Part shown: positions 6,996 to 12,564 of the stretch, piece by piece
Position numbering within the stretch: the stretch's first letter is position 1
Layout of the letters: every line of letters starts with the position of its first letter
Assembly (NCBI GenBank): GCA_021783935.1
Contig: JAJXTK010000088.1
Location: 1 to 13,652, forward strand
Length of the DNA stretch: 13,652 bases
Origin: Myxococcales bacterium
GTDB taxonomy: Bacteria > Myxococcota_A > Polyangia > Polyangiales > JADJMO01
Direction: 5' to 3'
Position numbers and translations under genes: made by a program
Notes under the pieces: generated by a model
What the model was told of the DNA's origin: nothing
The model's database searches: none
The model's input: only the letters and a program-made list of their open reading frames with translations

Positions 6996-7018
6996 GGCCG
7001 GCGGGCCAACCTTCGACT

Positions 7019-7732
7019 GTGGACCGCGACGAGCAGATCGAAAGAATGCGTGGCCTCGAGAGGGCGCTGTTGGCCGAGTACCTGATGGCGACCCACGACG
7101 AGTCGCCGGAGAAGGTGCTCGAGCTGGAGGCGCTCGCTGATGGGTGCGATTGGATCGCGCTCGCTGAACGCCTGGCGGCTCGGATCGCGGAACCTGGCCT
7201 AGCGATGGTTCACCAACGAATGGCTCGCGTCGCACGCCGTGACGTCGCCGAAGCGGTGAGGATCGAGCGTTCCGTCGAGTGCGAGTACCTCGCGCAGGCG
7301 ATCCTTTCGTCGAGGTACCGGAACATGGACGACCTTCGCGAGTTCTCTCTGTTCCTCGTCGCGCTGCTAGGCACCGGTGCCGAGCTCTCGGAGCTCACCG
7401 AGATGATGCCGGAGTTGCCGCGCTTCGCCGGGCCGATGCCGCTCGCCGTCGCGTTCTGGCGTCGACCAGAGCTTCGCCGAATCCTTCTTGGAATCGCCGA
7501 TCTCATGGACGCAACCGAGCTCGACGTCGGCCGCATGTTGCATGCTGGTCGACTGATCGAGGGAGTCATCTTCGAGGCGGAGCGGCAGCGCGACATCAAC
7601 TCGGCGCCGCGCGATCAGGCCTGGGCCGAGGGCGTCGTGAGAGCGATCTGCCGCGCCTTCGGCGGCGGGGACCAAGCGAAGCATCTGCATTCGTTCGTAG
7701 CGAAGCGCCGACGGCGGGCTTCCAAGAAGTAG
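7019..7732 (+). CDS. Hypothetical helical protein (237 aa)
   Basis: An all-helical soluble protein with a basic C-terminus (FVAKRRRRASKK). GTG 7019 (VDRDEQIERMRGLERALLAEYL) is chosen because the frame further upstream runs through the CCACGT boxes; ATG 6920 and ATG 7047 are alternatives, and none has a strong ribosome-binding site. Recognisable features are only an Arg-rich amphipathic helix (RMARVARRDVAEAVRIERSVECEYLAQAILSS is within it), a LSELTEMMPELP segment and a Lys/Arg tail that could bind nucleic acid. I do not recognise a family. A strong hairpin follows the stop directly. It stands first in the plus-strand block leading to the regulator, excisionase, helicase and integrase. Confidence 0.65.
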   Translation: MDRDEQIERMRGLERALLAEYLMATHDESPEKVLELEALADGCDWIALAERLAARIAEPGLAMVHQRMARVARRDVAEAVRIERSVECEYLAQAILSSRYRNMDDLREFSLFLVALLGTGAELSELTEMMPELPRFAGPMPLAVAFWRRPELRRILLGIADLMDATELDVGRMLHAGRLIEGVIFEAERQRDINSAPRDQAWAEGVVRAICRAFGGGDQAKHLHSFVAKRRRRASKK

Positions 7733-7771
7733 GTCGGACAGCGGGGAGGCTGTCCGACTTCCCAGACAGCC
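7733..7771 (+). terminator. Perfect 10-bp hairpin with an alternative overlapping stem
   Basis: GTCGGACAGC (7733-7742), loop GGGGAG, GCTGTCCGAC (7749-7758) is a perfect stem starting one base after the TAG stop. A third element, GACAGCC (7765-7771), can pair instead with GGCTGTC (7748-7754). The two stems exclude each other, as in an attenuator; no U-run follows. The dyads are also possible operator half-sites for the LacI-type protein that begins at 7798. Confidence 0.55.
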
Positions 7772-7797
7772 GCGACGAAGTGGCTACCGGGAGTGAA

Positions 7798-8085
7798 ATG
7801 AACGCGAACCCGGTCCCTACGAACGACTGCGACCGCCGTCTCGACGGCGAGCTCCCTGCCGGCGGCCCCCATCGATTGGCGCGGCTCACTGCGTCGACCG
7901 GCCCGGTCGCCACGACGCGCCCGATCACGGCACACGACTGCGTCCGGGCCGCGGGCATTGCCGTCGTCGATACGCGCGCGGTCCGTCGTGTGCTCGATGG
8001 GAAGCGAACCTTCTCCACCACGCGCCAGCGAGTCTTGAGCGCGCTGGCCACGCTCGGGCTGATCGACCCGAGCTCGCAGCGCTGA
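7798..8085 (+). CDS. Stand-alone LacI-type HTH protein (95 aa)
   Basis: Residues 43-90 (ITAHDCVRAAGIAVVDTRAVRRVLDGKRTFSTTRQRVLSALATLGLID) follow the LacI-family DNA-binding domain nearly helix for helix: xxDVAxxAGVSxxTVSRVLNGKxxVSxxTRxRVxxAxxxLGY. The ligand-binding domain is absent; the protein ends five residues later. ATG 7798 follows GGGAG at a short spacing, and the first 40 residues are a disordered leader. The hinge helix of LacI repressors, which sits after the HTH, is also missing, so DNA binding probably depends on another dimerisation mode. It may regulate the adjacent excisionase/helicase/integrase genes or itself through the dyads at 7733-7771. Alternatively it is an XRE-like protein with LacI spacing. 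Confidence 0.7.
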   Translation: MNANPVPTNDCDRRLDGELPAGGPHRLARLTASTGPVATTRPITAHDCVRAAGIAVVDTRAVRRVLDGKRTFSTTRQRVLSALATLGLIDPSSQR

Positions 8086-8091
8086 GACAAC

Positions 8092-8125
8092 TGCGCCTCG
8101 CGAGCCGGCACGCTCGCGAGGCGCA
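8092..8125 (+). terminator. Perfect 13-bp hairpin between LacI-type and excisionase-like genes
   Basis: TGCGCCTCGCGAG (8092-8104), an 8-base loop, and CTCGCGAGGCGCA (8113-8125) pair perfectly. It begins 7 bases after the preceding stop and ends 25 bases before ATG 8150. There is no U-run. It can be a terminator, a partial barrier, or, because of its symmetry and position, an operator or recombination-protein site. Confidence 0.6.
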
Positions 8126-8149
8126 TCGCCCCGATTGTCCCGAGGCACC

Positions 8150-8494
8150 ATGAAGTCGATAGCACGTCGTCCGGGCGACGCACGTGATCCGCTCCGCGCT
8201 GCGGTCGCGGAGGTCGTGCGGGCCGAGGTCGCGCAGGCATTGGCCGGCGCGCCACCTTCTGACTGGATTCCGGCAAGCGCGCTGGGGCTCTCATCCCGGC
8301 AGGCACGTCGCCTTGCCACCGTAGAGAACCTGCGCGCGACGCGCATGGCGGGGCGCGTGTACCTGTGCCGGGCAGACGTCGACGAGCTGGCACGCCGCAA
8401 CGCGCTCGATCTCTCGAGCGACGTGGGTGACGTCGCCGAGGTCCGCGCCGATCTCAAGGCCGCGTTCGGCGCCGCCAAGGCAAGGGCACGATGA
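8150..8494 (+). CDS. Excisionase-like HTH_17/AlpA-type DNA-binding protein
   Basis: A 114-residue protein. The central segment SDWIPASALGLSSRQARRLATVENLRATRMAGRVYLCRADVDELARRNA has the layout of the winged-helix excisionase/AlpA group (W(I/L)xxxEAAxLLGVSxRTVxRLxxxGxLPAxRxGRRxxxxRxDLDxWL): helix-turn-helix, then the R.xGRVYLxRADVDEL wing and helix. The N-terminus is a charged helix. ATG 8150 is preferred because GAGG lies four bases upstream; a TTG at 8135 is possible. It overlaps the helicase start as ATGA and so is translationally coupled to it. Position before the replication helicase and integrase genes, as in rep-xis-int modules of integrative plasmids, supports a directionality factor or transcription regulator. 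Confidence 0.7.
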   Translation: MKSIARRPGDARDPLRAAVAEVVRAEVAQALAGAPPSDWIPASALGLSSRQARRLATVENLRATRMAGRVYLCRADVDELARRNALDLSSDVGDVAEVRADLKAAFGAAKARAR

Positions 8495-9624
8495 GCAGCC
8501 GTGCGGCCAATAGAAGTGGCCGGCGCGCGCCCGGATCCGAGGAGGAGTACCTCGCGGTCGAGCGAACGGGGATCCAGGGCGTGGACTCTCCCGTGCCTGC
8601 GCTCGCGCCTGTCGATTCGCTTGCCTCCATGGGCGTCGCAGAAATCTTCGCCGACCTCCCTCCTGTGCCGTGGCTCGTGAGGGGGCTTGGAATCGCGCCG
8701 GGCGCACCGGTCCTAATCGCCGGCTACGGCTACTCGCGCAAGACCCTCGCGGTCCAGGGCCTCGGGCTGGCCGTCGCGTCTGGGCGCCCCGCCTGGGAAT
8801 TCTTCGACGTGCGCATCGGCCGTGTGCTCCACGTCGACCATGAGCAGGGCAACCGCCTCTCGCGAGAGCGCTACCAGCGCCTGGCCCTTGGAATGTGCAT
8901 CGGGCCCGCGGACCTCGGTGATCGTCTGCGGCTCGCGATCATGCCGTCGCTCTACCTCGACGCCGATGACGTGGAGCTCGCGTACTCGCGGAAGGTTGAG
9001 GGATTCGATCTCGTCATCATCGACAGCTTCCGTGCGGCTGCGCCCTCGACCGAGGAAAACTCCTCGGATGTGCGCCGGCCGCTCGACATGCTCACCCGCA
9101 TCTCGGAGCGCACCGGCTCGACATTCGTGGTCATCCACCATGCGCGCAAGCCGCAGAAGGATGCGGCCGGCGGTGCGCGCGCGTCGGTGCGCGGTTCCGG
9201 CGCGATCTACGACGCCTGCGATTCGGTCTTCGTCTTCTCCGCCGAGAAGGGGCAGGCGACGACCGTGAAGCACGAGAAGGCGCGCACTGCGGGCGTTACA
9301 GTGGAGGACTTCCAGCTCGAGACCATGGACGTCGCGGCGCACGGAGACCCGCGCGCTGGCCTGCGTATCATCACGAAGGGCGCCTCGGTGGCGTCGAACG
9401 CGAGCAAGGCGAGCGCCGATCACGAGGCCATCAAGGTCGATGTGCTCGACCTGCTGCGACGTGAAACCAACCACACCGACATGGACCTCATCGCCGTCCG
9501 GGTCGGTCGAAATGCGGCGAAGGTCCGGACGGCGATCAAGGACCTTGTTCGTACCGGCGCCGTCCAGAAGCTGGACGACGTGTACCGCGCTACGACGGTG
9601 GGGAAATTCGAGGCGAAAGCGTGA
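8491..9624 (+). CDS. RepA-type (AAA_25) replicative helicase-like ATPase
   Basis: A 377-residue RecA-fold ATPase of the plasmid RepA/AAA_25 family. Walker A is GYGYSRKT (78-85), with Arg where Gly is usual before Lys-Thr. DHEQGN (116-121) is the family's glutamate segment. FDLVIIDS (172-179) is Walker B. VVIHHARKPQ (213-222) and RGSGAIYDACDSV (234-246) are the sensor and His/Ser motifs typical of this family. The last 75 residues (DHEAIKVDVLDLLRR... to the end) form a winged helix that probably binds DNA or a partner. Such proteins are hexameric 5'-3' helicases that unwind origins of mobile replicons. It overlaps the excisionase-like gene (ATGA), and the integrase gene begins about 290 bases downstream. 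Confidence 0.85.
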   Translation: MSSRAANRSGRRAPGSEEEYLAVERTGIQGVDSPVPALAPVDSLASMGVAEIFADLPPVPWLVRGLGIAPGAPVLIAGYGYSRKTLAVQGLGLAVASGRPAWEFFDVRIGRVLHVDHEQGNRLSRERYQRLALGMCIGPADLGDRLRLAIMPSLYLDADDVELAYSRKVEGFDLVIIDSFRAAAPSTEENSSDVRRPLDMLTRISERTGSTFVVIHHARKPQKDAAGGARASVRGSGAIYDACDSVFVFSAEKGQATTVKHEKARTAGVTVEDFQLETMDVAAHGDPRAGLRIITKGASVASNASKASADHEAIKVDVLDLLRRETNHTDMDLIAVRVGRNAAKVRTAIKDLVRTGAVQKLDDVYRATTVGKFEAKA

Positions 9625-9635
9625 TTGCTGGCGCT

Positions 9636-9699
9636 CGCCGTCCAGCGCCGTCCAGCGCCGTCCGGACGCCGACCCGCGGCTCCGTCGTCCGCCGTCCCG
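9636..9699. repeat. Tandem decamers, CGCCGTCC(A/G)G, candidate origin or integrase arm sites
   Basis: Three adjoining 10-bp units (CGCCGTCCAG, CGCCGTCCAG, CGCCGTCCGG) occupy 9636-9665, a fourth (CGCCGTCCCG) lies at 9690-9699, and an inverted copy (CTGGACGGCC) at 9720-9729. They sit just after the helicase gene and before the integrase gene. Both iterons for a replication initiator and arm-type sites for a tyrosine recombinase are plausible. The spacing is close to one helical turn, so protein bound to successive units would face one side. Confidence 0.5.
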
Positions 9700-9720
9700 C
9701 CCTCATCAAGGGCGGACGGC
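9691..9720 (+). terminator. Strong hairpin after the helicase gene
   Basis: GCCGTCC-C-GCCCT (9691-9703), loop CATCA, AGGGCGGACGGC (9709-9720) forms a 12-bp stem with one bulged C. It could end helicase transcription, though no U-run follows and it overlaps the decamer repeats, so a role in the origin or att region is equally possible. The bases from here to 9891 show no gene I can support. Confidence 0.45.
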
Positions 9721-9915
9721 TGGACGGCCGGGTGAGTGACATGGCCAAGGGGGGGCGCGTCGGGGCCTTCACCAAGCTGCCCATGACTCGCGGACTCTCA
9801 ATCCAGCGCGCCGCGCGAGATCCCTCGAACGAATCGCTCGCGTCGGACGTTCTCTGTCAGCGGCTCCGTCAGCGCGTCAGGGGGCGCGGTAGTGTTGATG
9901 CCAGGAGGAGGCCAC

Positions 9916-11291
9916 TTGGGCAGGCAGCGCACGACAGGTTCAGCGTTCCAGGACAAGCGCACCGGGCACTTCTTCGCGATGGTCGCCCTCGGCGGCAAGA
10001 AGCGTCGCGGCGTGAAGTGCCCGATGGCGACATCGCTCGATGACGCTCGTCGACGCGCCGGCGTCGCCACCGAGCTCGTCGCCGCGCTCACCGCCGCCGA
10101 CGAGACCGACTGGATCGAGAAGACGATCAAGGCGTGCGTCGAGGGGGACGACGAGCGGATCGCCGCGGTGCGGCGCTCGGTCGCGCACATCGTCGCGGGC
10201 AAGGTCCCGAAGAGCGATGCCGGCGGGCTTGCGGGGCTCACGTTCCGACAGTTCGGCGAACGGTGGACGAGCGGCGAACTGCATCGCCTCTTCCCTGACC
10301 ACGTCCCGATCAAGGCCAGCGCCGACGACGACAAGACGCGGCTCGAGAAGCACGTCTACCCGCACGTGGAGGACGTGCCGCTGACCTCGTTCTCGCTGGT
10401 GCACGCCGACCTGGTCATGCGCGCGCTGCCCGCGAAGCTGCGGCCGGCGTCGCGACGGCAGGTCGCGCAGCTGATGTCGCGCGTGCTCGGCCTCGCGGTC
10501 TACCCTGCCCGCATCATCGAGAAGAACCCGCTGCCACGTGGGTTCCTGCCGAAGGTTCGAGCGGACGTCGCGTTTTCGTACCTCTACCCGGCCGAAGAGC
10601 GCGCCCTGCTCGGCGAAACCGAGACGCCGCTCGTGCGACGGATGCTCTTCGGCGTGCTCGCGCGTGAAGGCATGCGTACGAGCGAGGCCGCAGGCCTCGA
10701 GTGGAGCGACGTCGATCTCAAGTTCGGGGCCGTCAGGCTTGACGAGAACAAGACTGACGATCCGCGCGCGTGGGCGCTCGATCGCGGTGTCTTCGCCGCG
10801 CTGGCCGCCTGGCGTGAGACGCATCCGAAGGCGCGGTACGTCTTCGAAGTCGTCGACGACGAGGGCAAGCGCAGCCCGCTCGGCGTCGAGCGTCTCGCCG
10901 AGGAGCTGCGTGAGGCGCTTGAGCGCGCCGGGGTAGAGCGCGCCGAGCTCTTCGAGCGGAGCGCCGCGCGACGTCCGCTGCGGGCGCATGACCTGCGCGC
11001 CACCTTCGTCACCCTGGGGCTGGCCAACGGGCGCACCGAGGCTTGGATCACCGACCGCACCGGGCACAAGTCGAGCGCGATGGTCGCCAGGTACCGACGG
11101 GCGGCTCGCTCCGCGGCCGAGCTCGGGCTAGGAACGCTCGCGCCTCTCGATCAGGCCGTCCCCGAGCTGCGCGAGCTGTCAGCGAAGCTGTCAACGGCGG
11201 CAGCGACGTTGCCCGCGAACACGAACGGAAGTAGTGAGATTCCCGCAGCAAACGGGCCCTTAGCTCAGTCGGTAGAGCAGCGGACTTTTAA
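9916..11291 (+). CDS. int: Tyrosine recombinase (integrase); frame lacks a stop in the integrated state
   Basis: Phage-type integrase that joins the element to a short att core. An AGGAGG lies seven bases before TTG 9916; GTG 9892 (AGGGGG seven bases upstream) and ATG 9898 are in-frame alternatives. Residues 1-100 hold a basic beta-rich arm-binding region, about 110-220 the core-binding (SAM-like) domain, and 230-400 the catalytic domain with all expected residues: Arg254 (GMRTSEAAGL), the Lys of DENKTDD, His358-x-x-Arg361 (HDLR), His384 (TGHKSS) and the nucleophile Tyr393 (MVARYRR). After a short tail the frame enters the tRNA-Lys half (GPLAQSVEQRTF) and continues with no TAA, TAG or TGA to the window end at 13652, antisense to the lipoprotein gene and pabB. 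I place the boundary at 11291, where the element ends. The native C-terminus must be supplied by the circular form. Confidence 0.9.
11254..11291 (+). pseudogene. 5' half of tRNA-Lys(UUU), ending at the anticodon loop
   Basis: GGGCCCT (acceptor 5' strand, 11254-11260), TA, GCTC...GAGC (D arm, 11263-11278), A, GCGGA (anticodon stem 5' strand, 11280-11284) and CTTTTAA (loop with anticodon UUU, 11285-11291) match bacterial tRNA-Lys position by position. The expected TCCGC and the T arm, acceptor 3' strand and CCA do not follow; base 11292 is A and the sequence is unrelated. The break is exactly after tRNA position 38. This half cannot make a tRNA. It lies inside the integrase reading frame. Confidence 0.85.
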
Positions 11292-11297
11292 ACGCCT
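11280..11297. other. Presumed attachment site junction (attR) at the element/chromosome boundary
   Basis: Tyrosine recombinases often cut in the anticodon loop of tRNA genes, and the tRNA match stops there. The bases to the left belong to the integrase/tRNA half and the bases to the right lead into the lipoprotein gene. The exact 7-base crossover cannot be seen without the partner junction; it should include some of CTTTTAA at 11285-11291. Confidence 0.5.
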
Positions 11298-11318
11298 GGC
11301 GCAGCGGGCTGAGGCGTT
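11291..11318. terminator. 7-bp inverted repeat immediately right of the tRNA half
   Basis: AACGCCT (11291-11297) and AGGCGTT (11312-11318) pair, with a CAGC/GCTG stem inside. Read on the minus strand it lies 17 bases after the lipoprotein stop and is followed by TAAAAG, so it may end lipoprotein transcription. It touches the att junction. A 12-bp palindrome (CGTCGCGCGACG, 11321-11332) lies between it and the lipoprotein stop. Confidence 0.35.
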
Positions 11319-11334
11319 CGCGTCGCGCGACGGC

Positions 11335-12420
11335 TCACTGCGTCGTCGCGAAGGCGTAGCAGGCGCTCGTCGGATCGGGCGGCACCGCCGTCGTCGTGAA
11401 GGGGATCACGCGGTCGAGCGTGAGCGCGCGCGGCGCGCCGAGCCAACCGGTCTCGAGCACGTCGAGCGCCGAGGGGTTCGTCGTCGCGAGCGTGCCCGCG
11501 GGGAGCGCCGTCGCGTCGAGCGAGGGGTCGTCTGGCCCGGTCGCGAAGTCGTAGAGCGCGCCTTCGAGCGTGAAGTCGCCCGGCTCGAAGGGCGTCAACA
11601 CCCGCACCAGGGCCGTGCCCCCGTTGGCGACGCTGCCGCACGACAGCGTTCCGCGCCCGACGCGCGCCCCGGCCGGCCGGTTCATCACGACGCGCGCGGG
11701 CCCCGCTCCGCTGCCGAGCGGCGCGATCCGCGGCGAGAGCGACAGGCTCACGTCGAAGCCGCGCACCGGGTAGATCGGCAGCTCGAGCGCGACGCCCTGC
11801 GAGGGGTCGGTGAGATCGACCTGCGGAAGCTCGGCGGCGTCCACGGCCCGCGGCGCCCAGTCGCCGATCATCAGCTCGTTGCGCGCGTACGGCGGCGCGT
11901 CGTGGAAGACGGCGAGCACGTAGTACTTGCCGGGGGGCACCGCGAGCTCGGCCACCTTGGGCAGGTCCGCGATGCCGAACTTCGCGCCGCTCGAGACGCT
12001 CGGCAGCGTCGTGACGGCGACCAGATCGCTCGCCTTGCGCGGCGGGTTCACCGAGAGCGCCACGAGCAGCGTGCCGCTCGCGTCGATGCCGAGCGTGGTC
12101 GACTCGGCGGTGGTGATCGGCGGCGCGTCGGCCCCCTTGGTGACGCGCACGCAGAGGTTCGACATGCCGGCGTCGGCGGCGGGGCCGCAGCCGCCCGAGC
12201 TCGGCACGCCGCTGTCGCTCACGTTCATGCCGCCGCCGGCGTCGGGGTTCATCGGCGCGTCGGGGAGGGCGACGTCCTGGTTGGATGGGGCCGCGTCGTC
12301 GTTCGTCGACGTCGGCGCGCCGCCGAACGCGTCGAAGCTCGCGGAGCTGCAGCCCAACAGCGAGAGCGCCACGGTGACGCCCCAAGCAAGACGAACGCTC
12401 ACGGGCAAGCACCTCTGCAC
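11335..12420 (-). CDS. Exported lipoprotein, function unknown
   Basis: A 361-residue protein with a lipoprotein signal: basic N-terminus, hydrophobic stretch and lipobox LLGC (Cys24), followed by SS and a long Asp/Pro/Ser/Gly-rich linker (about 30-85), typical of myxobacterial surface lipoproteins. The rest is beta-rich (LCVRVTKGADAPPITT..., PPGKYYVLAVFHDAPPYARNELMIGDW) and could be a carbohydrate- or protein-binding domain; the set of PGKYYV...VF strands loosely recalls DUF4397-type modules, but I am not sure. GTG 12420 has no ribosome site; GTG 12402, nine bases after AGAGG, is a good alternative and keeps the lipobox. It is transcribed in the same direction as pabB, 144 bases downstream. 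No stop-like Leu TTA/CTA or Ser TCA codons occur in it. Confidence 0.8.
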   Translation of the reverse strand: MQRCLPVSVRLAWGVTVALSLLGCSSASFDAFGGAPTSTNDDAAPSNQDVALPDAPMNPDAGGGMNVSDSGVPSSGGCGPAADAGMSNLCVRVTKGADAPPITTAESTTLGIDASGTLLVALSVNPPRKASDLVAVTTLPSVSSGAKFGIADLPKVAELAVPPGKYYVLAVFHDAPPYARNELMIGDWAPRAVDAAELPQVDLTDPSQGVALELPIYPVRGFDVSLSLSPRIAPLGSGAGPARVVMNRPAGARVGRGTLSCGSVANGGTALVRVLTPFEPGDFTLEGALYDFATGPDDPSLDATALPAGTLATTNPSALDVLETGWLGAPRALTLDRVIPFTTTAVPPDPTSACYAFATTQ

Positions 12421-12474
12421 GGGGCGGGCCGGCGGGAAACCATCGAAATTCCAAGACTTCTTGCGGCCTCCGGT

Positions 12475-12490
12475 GCGACAGGCCTGTCGC
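12475..12490. promoter_or_regulatory. Perfect 16-bp palindrome upstream of the lipoprotein gene
   Basis: GCGACAGGCCTGTCGC is fully self-complementary. It lies 55 bases upstream of GTG 12420 (73 of GTG 12402) and 74 bases after the pabB stop. Length and position fit a dimeric repressor's operator in the lipoprotein promoter; a short terminator hairpin for pabB is possible but the symmetry has no loop. The remaining 12421-12564 bases show no gene. Confidence 0.45.
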
Positions 12491-12564
12491 GGTCCGGGGG
12501 CACGCGCCGCAGTCTACGGCGTCGAACGGCGGCGGGCCGCCTTCGCGGCGAGCTCGTCATTCGT

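Larger units (their letters stand above)
1..11291. mobile_element. Integrated element, right end at tRNA-Lys half; left end not visible
   Basis: The stretch ending at 11291 carries genes typical of an integrative plasmid or satellite: an excisionase-like HTH (8150), a RepA-type helicase (8491), a tyrosine recombinase (9916) with a tRNA fragment in its 3' end, a divergently arranged small-gene operon (4701-6886) and a primase-like remnant at the left edge. Right of 11291 come ordinary chromosomal genes (lipoprotein, pabB). I found no second copy of the tRNA fragment, nor the missing tRNA 3' half, elsewhere in the window, so the left boundary probably lies outside it. It is unclear whether 1-4613 (primase fragment, MYXO-CTERM protein, restriction remnant) belongs to this element, to an older one, or to the chromosome. 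The core 4701-11291 is the best-supported part. Confidence 0.55.

Noticed and set aside
9621..10043. Plus-strand frame of 140 codons beginning GTG in the helicase stop (GTGA overlap)
   Set aside because: The overlap is suggestive, but the frame runs through the decamer repeats and into the integrase in another frame, and the protein is low-complexity. Not supported as a gene.
9940..11067. Long minus-strand open frame of 375 codons over the integrase
   Set aside because: It is antisense to a complete integrase with all catalytic residues; the predicted protein is Arg/Asp/Leu-biased with no recognisable motif, as expected of a shadow frame in GC-rich DNA.
11288..12454. Minus-strand frame of 388 codons overlapping the lipoprotein gene
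   Set aside because: Arg/Ala-rich with no motif; the lipoprotein frame has a signal peptide, lipobox and normal composition.
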